In this document: positions 16,428 through 25,105 of the stretch, piece after piece | Numbering within the stretch: the stretch's first letter is position 1 | Layout of the letters: each line of letters opens with the position of its first letter | Assembly (NCBI GenBank): GCA_944325335.1 | Contig: CALUZR010000037.1 | Location: 1 to 35,127, forward strand | Source of the DNA: an uncultured Parabacteroides sp. | GTDB lineage: Bacteria > Bacteroidota > Bacteroidia > Bacteroidales > Tannerellaceae | Direction of reading: 5' to 3' | Length of the DNA stretch: 35,127 nucleotides | Notes under the pieces: generated by a model | Database searches by the model: none | What the model was told of the DNA's origin: nothing | What the model saw: only the letters and a program-made list of their open reading frames with translations | Translations under genes and position numbers: made by a program

Positions 16428-16688
16428 GGACGCAAGAATCAATGATTCTTGTCTCAGAAAAATTTTTCTGACGCGAGATGCAATGATTCTTGCATTGGAT
16501 TTTTTTTTCTATGGCGAGATTCATTGATTCTTGTCTCAGAAAAATTTTTCTGACGCGAGATGCAATGATTCTTGCATTGGATTTTTTTTTCTGGGGCGAG
16601 ATGCATTGATTCTTGCATGCCAGATTTTTTTCTGGGGCGAGATGCATTGATTCTTGCGTTTGGGGATTTTTGGGGTAGAAAAATTTTT
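16428..16688. repeat. AT-rich tandem array of six 41-bp units
   Basis: TGATTCTTG recurs at 16443, 16484, 16525, 16566, 16607 and 16648, at exact 41-bp steps. Units 1 and 3 are identical and units 2 and 4 nearly so, showing an 82-bp duplication step. Dyads are present throughout: CAAGAATCA-a-TGATTCTTG across the first unit, CAGAAAAATTTTTCTG in units 1 and 3, and ATGCAA...TTGCAT at later junctions. The last unit decays into T-rich sequence before the promoter of the next gene. No gene is seen in this gap. Confidence 0.9.
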
Positions 16689-16701
16689 TTTCGCTTTTTT
16701 C

Positions 16702-16732
16702 TTGCATATTCCAGATATATGTTGTAATTTTG
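16702..16732 (+). promoter_or_regulatory. Promoter of the DUF6261-like gene
   Basis: TTG (16702-16704, preceded by C), a 20-bp spacer and TAATTTTG (16725-16732) match the Bacteroidetes TTTG-N19/20-TAnnTTTG pattern with one mismatch, 25 bp before the ATG at 16758. Confidence 0.6.
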
Positions 16733-16757
16733 AGGCGGAAATAAAAATTTAAGTGTT

Positions 16758-17840
16758 ATGGCAAAGAATTTGATTGATTCTATCGGATTAGGTCGGCTGG
16801 ATAACGGTTCGCATTATACGTATCATCTCAACACGTTGGAGCGGGCGAAGTCGAATGAAACTATTAGTGCGGCTTGCGCGAAGGTGCTGACGCCGTATGA
16901 TGCAGCGTTCCAGATTGAGGACAAGGAGCTGAAAGTTTCGCAAAAGAGCCTCCTGACGGACGAGATTGTAAAATACGATGAGCAACGGAATACTACATAT
17001 ACGGGATACGTGCAAATCGTGAAACAAATGCTTAATATGCCGATCCCCGACATCGCTGCGGCGGCAAAAGTGCTTAACCAGCATATTAAGGACTACAGAA
17101 TCGACCCGCAATCGCAAATGGACAAAAAAACCGGCTTGCTCAAAAATTTCACGGCAGACCTGGAAGAAAAATTTGCTACGGAGGTGCAAACTTTGAACCT
17201 CACGCCGATTGTAGAGGAGATCGTGAAGGCGAACGATAAGGTAAATGAACTCATTCAGCAGCGCGCGGTCGAGTACGCGAGCCGTACCGTCGGGGCGACG
17301 AAGCAAGCGCGGGCGAACGTGGATGAGGCTTACCGGGATCTGATTATCGTGATCAATGCCAACATCATCCTGGATGGCGACGAGGATTTCGTGACGTTCG
17401 CCAAGCACCAGAATGAAGAAATAAAACGTCTGAAGTTGCAAGTTTTGGGCCAGAACGTGGGCGGAACGAAGCCGGATGGAGAGGATTCCGGTTCGGACCA
17501 GCCTGCGCACGAGATCAAATCGATCTACATGAAAGAGGGCGCAAATCCGGACAAGCCGTTGGAGTTCAAACGGAATGCAACTGCAGTGATGGAGGGAAAG
17601 GGTTTGAAGCTCGTCGATTCGCCAGAAGGAAAGAAGGCGAAGGTGGTGTTGATCGATTATGTGGACCAGCCGATGCCGCATGAAGATTCGGCGATCTTGC
17701 TCAATAGCGACGAGAAGATTGAGTTCACGATGATGTACGACGCAGCGGAAGGAAAATATCACATCCAAGTGGAGACGTACCCGAATGGGACGGAAGAAGC
17801 GGTGGTGATCAAATTCCCGGAAACGATCACGCTGGTTTAA
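16758..17840 (+). CDS. Hypothetical protein, DUF6261-like
   Basis: This 360-residue protein has no signal peptide and no membrane segment. The N-terminal two thirds (1-230) look like an alpha-helical bundle rich in Asn/Gln/Lys, opening with SIGLGRLDNGSHYTYH. A Gly/Asp/Ser linker (about 235-253) leads to a beta-rich C-terminal part (about 255-360). This layout resembles DUF6261 proteins, which occur in several copies in Bacteroidales; the assignment is from memory and the function is unknown. The gene stands alone between a tandem array and a direct repeat, transcribed toward priA. The proximity of repeats on both sides suggests a variable position in the chromosome. Confidence 0.7.
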   Translation: MAKNLIDSIGLGRLDNGSHYTYHLNTLERAKSNETISAACAKVLTPYDAAFQIEDKELKVSQKSLLTDEIVKYDEQRNTTYTGYVQIVKQMLNMPIPDIAAAAKVLNQHIKDYRIDPQSQMDKKTGLLKNFTADLEEKFATEVQTLNLTPIVEEIVKANDKVNELIQQRAVEYASRTVGATKQARANVDEAYRDLIIVINANIILDGDEDFVTFAKHQNEEIKRLKLQVLGQNVGGTKPDGEDSGSDQPAHEIKSIYMKEGANPDKPLEFKRNATAVMEGKGLKLVDSPEGKKAKVVLIDYVDQPMPHEDSAILLNSDEKIEFTMMYDAAEGKYHIQVETYPNGTEEAVVIKFPETITLV

Positions 17841-17995
17841 TGAATAATGAAAAATTAAAAATGAAAAGCGTGAGATAAGATATAGACAATCCAGATTGGA
17901 AGAACAAGGGATTGGATTGTTTAATGAATAATGAAAAATTAAAAATGAAAAGCGTAAGACGAAATATGGACAATCCAGATTAGAAGAACGATGGG
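17838..17995. repeat. Imperfect 84-bp direct repeat, two copies
   Basis: TGAATAATGAAAAATTAA begins at 17841 and again at 17925. About 70 bp after each start are nearly the same, then they diverge. In the first copy ACAATCCA (17886-17893) and TGGATTGT (17913-17920) can pair. No gene is seen in this stretch. Confidence 0.75.
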
Positions 17996-18043
17996 TTGAA
18001 ACCAGGAACCAGGTAATTGAAGCCTACAATTAGTTCTGAAATG

Positions 18044-18089
18044 ACGCGGAGGGCGAAGGAGAAACGGATGTTTCTCCCCGTCCCCGCGT
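18044..18089. terminator. Terminator hairpin between convergent genes
   Basis: ACGCGG (18044-18049) and CCGCGT (18084-18089) bracket an inner stem GGAGAAA/TTTCTCC (18058-18077), followed by TTTTGGCGTTTT on the plus strand. It can serve the DUF6261-like gene; the lack of a clear T-run on the other strand makes it less certain for priA. Confidence 0.6.
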
Positions 18090-18114
18090 TTTGGCGTTTT
18101 AAGATTCGGGAGGG

Positions 18115-20583
18115 TCAAGTGGGATCCACGTCGTAGTGGACGAGGAGTTTCGCGAAATCGGGATAGCGGGCGGCGGTTTCCTGCGCTGCACGGAGCAGGA
18201 TGTCGCGCACGGGCTGGATGGCGGCGGCGATTTCTATTTTCAGCACGATTTTACGGATGTGGAGCGATTGCACGAAGGCAACGGGGGGCGTGACGGGCCC
18301 GAGGATGCGGTCTCCCAGCATCTTGCGCAGCTGCTCGGCGTGGATGCGCGAAAGATCGTGCACGAGGGTCTCGCTCCGGCTGCGCAATACCATGACGATT
18401 AATCTAAAGTAAGGGGGATAGCGGAATTGGCTGCGCTCGGCGAGCTGCCAATCCGCCATTTCGCGGTAGGCTCCCTGCGCGACCATCTGAATGAGCGGAT
18501 GTTCGGGTTGGGCGGTCTGCAGGATGACCTTGCCCCGCCGGTCGCGCCGGCCGGCCCGCCCGCTCACCTGCACCATGAGCTGGAACGCGCGCTCGTGGGC
18601 GCGGAAATCGGGATAGTTCATGAGCCCGTCGGCATGCAGGATTCCGACGACACCGACATGGGCGAAATCCAAGCCTTTCGAGATCATCTGGGTTCCGATG
18701 AGGATATCGGTGCGCTGCTGCTCGAAATCGCCGATGATACGCTCGTAGGCGGTGCGGGTACGGGCGGTATCGAGATCCATGCGGATGACGCGGGCGCTGG
18801 GAAAGAGTTGTCGGGTAGCTTCTTCTACCTTTTCGGTCCCGAAGCCAAAGAATTGGAAATCATCGGCCCCGCACGAAGGGCACTGCTGCGGGGGACGGAT
18901 GCTGTAACCGCAATAGTGGCAGACGAGAAGCCCTTGACGCTTGTGGAAGGTCATGCTGACATCGCAGTTAGTGCATCGCGGGATCCATCCGCAGGCGCGG
19001 CATTCCATCATAGGCGCGAATCCGCGGCGATTCTGAAAGAGAATTACCTGCTCGCCTGCTGCAAGGGATTTTTCCATCTCGGAAATCAGAGGCGGGGAAA
19101 AGAGCGGATGCTTCATGATCTTCTTGCGTTTGAGCTCGCGGGTGTCGACTGCAACGACCTCGGGGGGAAGCGCGCCACCGTAGCGTTCCTTCAATTCGAC
19201 GAGTCCGAATTTCCCGGCAAGCGCGTTAAAATAGGAATCGAGTGACGGCGTGGCGGATCCGAGGAGCGTTTTCCCCGCGTGCATGTTTGCCAGGACGAGG
19301 GCGCTGCTGCGCGCGTGGTAACGGGGAGCGGGATCTTGCTGTTTGTAGCTCCCCTCGTGCTCCTCATCCACAATGATCAGGCCGAGGTCCTTGAACGGAA
19401 GAAAGAGCGCGGAACGGACGCCGAGGACGACGAGCGGATTTCCGTCGTGCAGGAGGCGGTTCCATACCTCGACGCGCTCGTTGTCGGAGAATTTGGAATG
19501 GTAGACAAGGAGGCGATCGCCAAAGACGCGTGCCAGGCGTTCGGTTATCTGCGTTGTCACTGCAATCTCGGGCAAGAGATAAAGCACTTGCCTTCCTGCA
19601 CGGAGCACTTGGTCTATCAGGTGGATGTAGAGCTCGGTTTTGCCCGAGGAGGTCGCGCCGTGGAGGAGGCAGGTCTCGTGCTGGCGGAAGGCGTCGAGGA
19701 TTTGATCGTAGGCCGCCTGCTGCGCGTCGGTAAGGGGATGCAGCGATTCCAGGCGGCAGACATGCCGCTGCAGGCGGCTTACCTCTTTTTCGTAATACTC
19801 GAGAATCCCCCGCTTCACGAGGTTGTTTAACACGGCTATGTTTTGCGCGCTTTTTTCCAGGAGCTCCTGTTTTGACAGCTCTTTGGCTAACGCGGGATTC
19901 AGGGCCTGACTCAAATCGAGGAAGCGAAGGAGGAGTTGCTCCTGCTTGGGCGAACGCTGGAGGAGGCAGAATGCTTCGCGCAAGGCATTGTCGGTAGCCC
20001 ATTTCGGGGCGATGCGGACGAACGTTTCCGTCTTCCGGGTGTAGCCCTTGCGCAATTCCTCCCCCACCCGTATCGCCCCTTTTGCCATGAGGGAAGAGAG
20101 GATGGGCAGGATATTGCGCAAACCGGTGCGGCGGGCCAAATCGGATGCGGTGAGTTTAGCAGGAAGGGCGGAGAGGGCGTCGAGGACGGACAGTTCCGTG
20201 GGCTTCAGGGGGGCGTCGGCCTCGAAGTCGGGATTCAGAGTAACGGTCGTTTCGCTCTCGAGCTTGAGCCCGGAAGGGAGGGCCGCCTTATAGACGTCGC
20301 CGAGCTTGCAGATATAGTAAGAGGCAATCCATTCCCAGAAACGCAGTTGCGGGCGGCGCAAGACAGGCGCGGAATCCAGCAAGGCGTAAATTTCCTTATA
20401 CTCAATGCCGGGAGTTGGCGCGCGGTCGACGACCTCTGCGACCAGGCCGGTATAAAAATGTTTGGCACCGAAACTGACGATCACGCGGCAGCCTGTCGTG
20501 ATGCTGCCTTCCAAATCCTGCGGGATGCGGTAGGTGTATTTATTCTCTAACGGGAGCGGGAGGATGATGTTCGCAAATGACAT
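18115..20583 (-). CDS. priA: PriA, primosomal replication-restart helicase
   Basis: PriA recognises stalled forks and reloads the replicative helicase. The start MSFANIILPLPLENKYTY at 20583 matches the family's 3'-DNA-binding domain; the reading frame extends 15 residues upstream without family character. The order is DNA-binding domain, winged helix, then SF2 helicase with Walker A GATSSGKTE (about 312-320) and DEEHEGSYK box. Then comes the zinc-binding insertion with eight cysteines arranged as CRACGW, CTNC, CHYC and CPSC, and helicase motifs V/VI (QMISKGLDF, QVSGRAGR). At 822 residues the length is as expected. Confidence 0.96.
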   Translation of the reverse strand: MSFANIILPLPLENKYTYRIPQDLEGSITTGCRVIVSFGAKHFYTGLVAEVVDRAPTPGIEYKEIYALLDSAPVLRRPQLRFWEWIASYYICKLGDVYKAALPSGLKLESETTVTLNPDFEADAPLKPTELSVLDALSALPAKLTASDLARRTGLRNILPILSSLMAKGAIRVGEELRKGYTRKTETFVRIAPKWATDNALREAFCLLQRSPKQEQLLLRFLDLSQALNPALAKELSKQELLEKSAQNIAVLNNLVKRGILEYYEKEVSRLQRHVCRLESLHPLTDAQQAAYDQILDAFRQHETCLLHGATSSGKTELYIHLIDQVLRAGRQVLYLLPEIAVTTQITERLARVFGDRLLVYHSKFSDNERVEVWNRLLHDGNPLVVLGVRSALFLPFKDLGLIIVDEEHEGSYKQQDPAPRYHARSSALVLANMHAGKTLLGSATPSLDSYFNALAGKFGLVELKERYGGALPPEVVAVDTRELKRKKIMKHPLFSPPLISEMEKSLAAGEQVILFQNRRGFAPMMECRACGWIPRCTNCDVSMTFHKRQGLLVCHYCGYSIRPPQQCPSCGADDFQFFGFGTEKVEEATRQLFPSARVIRMDLDTARTRTAYERIIGDFEQQRTDILIGTQMISKGLDFAHVGVVGILHADGLMNYPDFRAHERAFQLMVQVSGRAGRRDRRGKVILQTAQPEHPLIQMVAQGAYREMADWQLAERSQFRYPPYFRLIVMVLRSRSETLVHDLSRIHAEQLRKMLGDRILGPVTPPVAFVQSLHIRKIVLKIEIAAAIQPVRDILLRAAQETAARYPDFAKLLVHYDVDPT

Positions 20584-20618
20584 AGGGATAGGGTTGAGAT
20601 TAAGATCAATGATGATAC

Positions 20619-20673
20619 AAAAAAACACAGGAACCGGGAAACTTGTGCAAGCGAAGCTCCGCGGGTCCTGTGT
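20619..20673 (-). terminator. Terminator of the upstream barrel-protein gene (minus strand)
   Basis: On the minus strand ACACAGGACC pairs with GGTTCCTGTGT (one bulge) across a 28-nt loop that can fold further, followed by seven Ts (20619-20625). It lies between the barrel gene and priA and should separate their transcripts. Confidence 0.7.
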
Positions 20674-20695
20674 CCCTGTTTTTTACTGCAACGGT

Positions 20696-21274
20696 TTAGA
20701 AGAGAATCGCGGCAGAGAGTTGCCACCCGCGGTTCTTGCCTCCCAAATCGAGCTGCTTGAGGCTATAATTGTTTGTCAAGCCTAACTGATAATTGACACC
20801 CAATTGCAGCAAGCGGAAGAGTTCGACGCCCGCCCCGAAGTCGAGCCCAGCGCTAAACGACTTCGAAGAAATTTGGTCGGAGAGCACGTTCCAAATTTTA
20901 TCTCCTCCCAAACGGAAGCCAACGAAGGGACCGGCGGCCGCGTATACCTTCACGACCGGGAGGCCGAATTTCCATTTCAAATGGACCGGAATATCCAGGT
21001 AGTCGTTCTTGATTTCCTGCATGCCCATCTCCACACCTGTTTTTGAATAAAGGACGGCTGCATCGAACCCCAGCCCGACGTAGGGGGCCATCAATTCAAT
21101 CATCGGGCCGATGTGAAAACCTGTCACATTGCTGGATGAAAAAGTTTCAGGCAGATCCGAAAAATGGATACTCGAAATATTTACGCCCCCCTTTACGCCC
21201 CATTTGAATTGAGCCTTTGACGGAAGCGACACGAGGCAAAAAATTGCCACCAATACTAAATACACTCGTTTCAT
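20696..21274 (-). CDS. Outer-membrane beta-barrel protein (PorT/OMP_b-brl_2-like)
   Basis: The protein has 192 residues from the ATG at 21274; six extra residues are possible upstream. The signal peptide is MKRVYLVLVAIFCLVSLPSKA, with Q as the first mature residue, followed by KWGVKGGVNISSIHF, the typical opening of Bacteroidetes small porin-family barrels. Alternating hydrophobic strands (VYAAAGPFVGFRLGG, LGVNYQLGLTNNYS) lead to an aromatic C-terminus (SAAILF), the outer-membrane insertion signal. Its function is not known. It stands alone between priA and cysK. Confidence 0.8.
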   Translation of the reverse strand: MKRVYLVLVAIFCLVSLPSKAQFKWGVKGGVNISSIHFSDLPETFSSSNVTGFHIGPMIELMAPYVGLGFDAAVLYSKTGVEMGMQEIKNDYLDIPVHLKWKFGLPVVKVYAAAGPFVGFRLGGDKIWNVLSDQISSKSFSAGLDFGAGVELFRLLQLGVNYQLGLTNNYSLKQLDLGGKNRGWQLSAAILF

Positions 21275-21337
21275 AACTATTCGTTTTTGCAAAGATACTG
21301 TATTATTCCGAAATTACCACCCCGGAAAAGGGGCAAA

Positions 21338-22255
21338 TCACAAAAGAGAGAGGTAACGCTCGCCCGTATCCGGGAGAAGGACGACGATGCGCTTTCCGGC
21401 GTATTCCGCGCGGCGGGCAAGCTGGAGTGCGGCGGCAACGGCAGCTCCCGAAGAAATCCCAACCAGGAGACCTTCCATCGAGGCCAACTCGCGCATCAGG
21501 CGGAACGCATCTTCGTTCGTCACCGTCAGCACTTCGTCTACCAACGTCGCGTCATAATTTCCAGGGACGAAGCCGGCGCCGATACCCTGGATGGCATGCG
21601 CACCCGCCTCTCCGCCCGAGAGGACAGGCGAGGAAGCGGGCTCGACGGCCACGATGCGCACCGAGGGACGGTGTTGCTTCAAGCCGCGGGCCGTCCCCGT
21701 AAGCGTGCCACCCGTCCCGACGGTAGCGACGAAGACATCCACTTCCCCGTCGGTGTCGCGCCAGATTTCCTCGGCTGTGGTGGATTCGTGCGCCTCGGGA
21801 TTCGCCGGATTATCGAATTGGCCCAAAATGACGCTGCCCGGAGTCGACTGACGAAGCTCGTCCGCCCGACGGATGGCGCCTGTCATCCCCTCGCAAGCGG
21901 GTGTCAGCACTAATTCCGCGCCTGATGCTTGCAGTAATTTGCGACGCTCGAGGCTCATACTCTCCGGCATCGTGAGAATCACGCGATAGCCTTTTAGCCG
22001 GGCGATCCATGCCAGCCCCACCCCGGTATTCCCGCTTGTGGGTTCGATGATTGTTCCCCCTCGCGCGAGTGAGCCATTTTGCTCTGCGGCTAAAATCATG
22101 CCTAAGGCGGCCCGGTCTTTTACACTTCCCCCTGGATTAAAACGTTCCACCTTCGCGACAATTTCCGCTACGGACTGGTAAGCAGTCGCGAGCCTCGACA
22201 ACGCTACCAAGGGGGTATTGCCGATTGTTTCTATTAAGTCCCGTTTGATATTCAT
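21338..22255 (-). CDS. cysK: Cysteine synthase (O-acetylserine sulfhydrylase)
   Basis: This PLP enzyme makes cysteine from O-acetylserine and sulfide. The 305 residues carry the PLP lysine in NPGGSVKDR (Lys46), the substrate loop [12 protein letters not shown], the phosphate-cup loop [18 protein letters not shown], and [12 protein letters not shown] near the C-terminus. [12 protein letters not shown] suits either CysK or CysM. It lies next to the suf genes, whose SufS takes its sulfur from cysteine; whether this proximity is meaningful is not clear. Confidence 0.93.
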   Translation of the reverse strand: MNIKRDLIETIGNTPLVALSRLATAYQSVAEIVAKVERFNPGGSVKDRAALGMILAAEQNGSLARGGTIIEPTSGNTGVGLAWIARLKGYRVILTMPESMSLERRKLLQASGAELVLTPACEGMTGAIRRADELRQSTPGSVILGQFDNPANPEAHESTTAEEIWRDTDGEVDVFVATVGTGGTLTGTARGLKQHRPSVRIVAVEPASSPVLSGGEAGAHAIQGIGAGFVPGNYDATLVDEVLTVTNEDAFRLMRELASMEGLLVGISSGAAVAAALQLARRAEYAGKRIVVLLPDTGERYLSLL

Positions 22256-22262
22256 TCTATTT

Positions 22263-22296
22263 CAAAATTAAACCAAGTAACACAAGAACAAAGGTA
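22263..22296 (-). promoter_or_regulatory. Two candidate -7 boxes upstream of cysK
   Basis: On the minus strand TACCTTTG (22289-22296) and TAATTTTG (22263-22270) both match TAnnTTTG in the 104-bp gap between sufS and cysK. Neither has a clear TTTG at the right distance. Confidence 0.3.
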
Positions 22297-22359
22297 GGGA
22301 AATATCGTGATAGTTGGAGTAGCTGGCCGCTGGAAATGGCAAGACTTCTATGGGAAAGG

Positions 22360-23574
22360 TCAGAACATTTTGCGGACACGCTCGATTCCTTCCACAAGAG
22401 TGTCTATTTCTTCCTTCGTATTGTAGAATGAGAAGGAGGCACGCACGGTACCTTCTATGCCTAAAGCTTGCATGAGGGGCTGGGCACAATGATGTCCCGT
22501 ACGGACAGCAATCCCCAGACGATCGAGTAACATACCCATGTCATAATGATGAATCGATCCAATCAAGAATGACAGAACGGCGCCCTTCTCTGGTGCGTTG
22601 CCAAAAATGCGTATCCCGTCGATGGCTGAAAGGCGATCGGTCGCATAACGGAGTAACTCCTGTTCACGAGCGGCAATATTCTCCATGCCCAAGCCATCCA
22701 CATAACGTAGCGCCTCTGCCAACGCCGTACTCCCGATGAAGTCCGGTGTCCCAGCCTCAAATTTAAACGGAAGTTCGCCAAAGACGGTTTTCTCGAACGA
22801 AACTGACGAAATCATCTCGCCTCCCCCCTGATACGGAGGCAGCCGATCAAGCCATTCTTCTTTCCCGTAAAGTACGCCGATGCCGGTCGGGCCATAGATT
22901 TTATGTCCGGAAAAGACGTAAAACTCGACATCCAAATCTTGCACATCTACTTTCATGTGGGGAGTCGATTGCGCACCGTCAATCAACACGGGGACACCTT
23001 GCTCATGGGCGATCGCGATAATCTCCTTTACCGGATTTACGGTTCCAAGGACATTCGACACATGCGACACTGCCACCAATCGCGTCCGATCAGTAAAAAG
23101 TTTTTTGTATTCGTCCAATAATAATTCGCCCCGGTCGTTCATCGGAATGACCCGAATCGTAATTCCCTTCTTAGCCGCTTGGATTTGCCAAGGCACGATG
23201 TTGGAATGGTGCTCCATGACAGAAAGAATCACCTCATCGCCAGCCGACATACACTCGTCCGTAAAACTGGAAGCCACCAGATTGATAGATTCCGTCGTGC
23301 CGCGCGTAAAAACAATCTCGTCCGACGAGCGGGCATTCAAGAAACGCTGTACCGTCTGCCGCGCCTCTTCGTGCGCTTCGGTTGCTTCCTGACTCAGGAA
23401 GTGGACGCCCCGGTGGATATTGGCATTCACGTTATAATATCCCTTTTCAATCTTTTCTACCACGCAACGCGGTTTCTGCGTCGTGGCGGCATTGTCCAGA
23501 TAGACTAACGGTTTGCCATATACTTGATGAGAAAGAATCGGGAAGTCTTCCCGAATAGTTTGTATATCTAACAT
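22360..23574 (-). CDS. sufS: SufS, cysteine desulfurase
   Basis: SufS removes sulfur from cysteine for iron-sulfur cluster assembly on SufBCD. The start MLDIQTIREDFPIL at 23574 is chosen over an open extension to 23661, which would run back through a promoter and terminator. The 404 residues include DNAATTQKP (27-35), the TRGTTESINLVA loop, the PLP lysine Lys225 in SGHKIYGPTG and the active cysteine Cys363 in RTGHHCAQPLM. Group II desulfurase length and motifs are present. A -7 box lies at 23606-23613, so it may be transcribed apart from sufCD. Confidence 0.96.
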   Translation of the reverse strand: MLDIQTIREDFPILSHQVYGKPLVYLDNAATTQKPRCVVEKIEKGYYNVNANIHRGVHFLSQEATEAHEEARQTVQRFLNARSSDEIVFTRGTTESINLVASSFTDECMSAGDEVILSVMEHHSNIVPWQIQAAKKGITIRVIPMNDRGELLLDEYKKLFTDRTRLVAVSHVSNVLGTVNPVKEIIAIAHEQGVPVLIDGAQSTPHMKVDVQDLDVEFYVFSGHKIYGPTGIGVLYGKEEWLDRLPPYQGGGEMISSVSFEKTVFGELPFKFEAGTPDFIGSTALAEALRYVDGLGMENIAAREQELLRYATDRLSAIDGIRIFGNAPEKGAVLSFLIGSIHHYDMGMLLDRLGIAVRTGHHCAQPLMQALGIEGTVRASFSFYNTKEEIDTLVEGIERVRKMF

Positions 23575-23605
23575 AATATTTCCTCCTATGATGCTAAAAA
23601 CAGCC

Positions 23606-23613
23606 CAAAGATA
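23606..23613 (-). promoter_or_regulatory. Candidate -7 box for sufS
   Basis: TATCTTTG on the minus strand matches TAnnTTTG and lies 32 bp before the sufS start, directly after the sufD terminator. The -33 position falls inside the terminator stem and shows no TTTG. Confidence 0.4.
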
Positions 23614-23615
23614 CG

Positions 23616-23653
23616 AAAAAACCATTATCCCTACTACGCTTTCGGGATAATGG
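23616..23653 (-). terminator. Terminator after sufD
   Basis: CCATTATCCC (minus strand, 23653-23644) pairs perfectly with GGGATAATGG (23631-23622) across a 12-nt loop and is followed by six Ts. It would end the sufCD transcript before sufS. The same 32-bp dyad could also act as an operator for the sufS promoter just beyond it. Confidence 0.75.
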
Positions 23654-23755
23654 CCATGCACTAAAAATAGAAATATTCAAGGATACAACCCCTAAACTTT
23701 TGAGTGCAAATATAAAGCCTTATCCATTACAAAGTGATGACATCCGCATGTCATT

Positions 23756-25105
23756 TTATTTACAAATCCGGCAACCGGCACATTTGGCCAATTCGCCCCG
23801 GAATCGCTTCTCGACCAATTTATGCAAGCGGTCCTTCAATGCCTCTACACGGATATGGTCGATTACATCAGACGTGAAAGCCACGCTCAGCAACATCCGT
23901 GCCTCTTTGCGCGAGATGCCTCGGCTTTGCATATAGAAGAGCGCGTTTTCGTCTAATTGCCCCGTCGTCATGCCATGCGAGCATTTCACGTCGTCGGCGT
24001 AGATTTCCAACTGCGGTTTGCTATACATGCGGCATTCGCGGGTAGCGCAAAGATTGCGGTTCGTTTGGTATGCGGAGGTCTTATCCGCTCCTTGCTTCAC
24101 AAGAATACGTCCGCTAAAAGCACCTATGGCGTGATCGTTTAAAACATTTTTGAAGAGTTCATTGCAAGTACAACGCGGGACGTGGTGCGTCACGTGCGAA
24201 TAAGTATCCAATTGTTGCTCGCGATCCAATACCGACATGCCGCAAAGCGAAACCTCAGCTCCTTCGCCTTCCAACGAGACATGGTAATTGTTGCGCGTCA
24301 AACCATTCGTCAACGTAATGCCATTTACCACGACATTCGAACCCGCCGCCTGCTTAACATAAAGCGAAGAGAAACGGGTGGTCGATACACTGCTCTCCTC
24401 CAAGTCGTAATAATCTACGCGGGCATTTGCTTCGGCGAAAATCTCGATGACTTGGTTCGCCAGAAACTTCACATCGTCGATGCTATGGTCGCACACGAGG
24501 AGCTTCGCTTCCGCATTCTCCTCTACAATGAAAAGGATACGGCGGTTTGCCATCGTATCGACATCGCTCCGGAATATATTCACCAGCTGAATAGGGCGTT
24601 CTACCATTACTCCTTTCGGGACATAAAGCACAAAACCATCTTGCACCAACATCGTATTGAGCGCCACCATGCCGTTCTTAGCCAACGAGGCAGCTTTCCC
24701 GTAATAACGAGCCGCCACTTCCGGATACGCCTGTGTGAAGTCGGCCAGCCCGCCCGCATATACGCCTTCCGGCAGATGTGCTTTCGGGAGCGCTTTGTTA
24801 TAGAACATATCGTTTACGACGAAATACAACGAAGTGCTCAAATTCGGCACGTCGCAACGGAACACGTCGTATGGATTCACCGGAATCTCCAGCCGGTTCA
24901 GGTTCAATCCGTAGTTGGGAGCAAACGCTCGCGCCACATCGGTGTATTTATAGTCTTCTCCTTTAAGCGAAGGAAATCCCAGCTGCTCGAAATCGGCAAA
25001 CGCCTCGGCACGAAGCGCATTCAGTACTGGCGCACTCTTCCGGCAAATCAAATCCTCGCATTGGGAGAAAAGGTCTATGTATTGTTGTTCTGCTTTCATA
25101 CTCAT
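23756..25105 (-). CDS. sufD: SufD, Fe-S assembly scaffold subunit
   Basis: SufD forms the SufBC2D scaffold complex. The 449 residues start MSMKAEQQYIDLF (an ATG two codons later is equally possible) and overlap the sufC stop by ATGA. The C-terminal beta-helix core is recognisable: GAFSGRILVKQGADKTSAYQ, NLCATRECRMYSKPQLEIYA, DDVKCSHGMTTGQLDENALFY and MQSRGISRKEARMLLSVAF. It ends CAGCRICK, a small Cys cluster. It is co-transcribed with sufC. Confidence 0.95.
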   Translation of the reverse strand: MSMKAEQQYIDLFSQCEDLICRKSAPVLNALRAEAFADFEQLGFPSLKGEDYKYTDVARAFAPNYGLNLNRLEIPVNPYDVFRCDVPNLSTSLYFVVNDMFYNKALPKAHLPEGVYAGGLADFTQAYPEVAARYYGKAASLAKNGMVALNTMLVQDGFVLYVPKGVMVERPIQLVNIFRSDVDTMANRRILFIVEENAEAKLLVCDHSIDDVKFLANQVIEIFAEANARVDYYDLEESSVSTTRFSSLYVKQAAGSNVVVNGITLTNGLTRNNYHVSLEGEGAEVSLCGMSVLDREQQLDTYSHVTHHVPRCTCNELFKNVLNDHAIGAFSGRILVKQGADKTSAYQTNRNLCATRECRMYSKPQLEIYADDVKCSHGMTTGQLDENALFYMQSRGISRKEARMLLSVAFTSDVIDHIRVEALKDRLHKLVEKRFRGELAKCAGCRICK

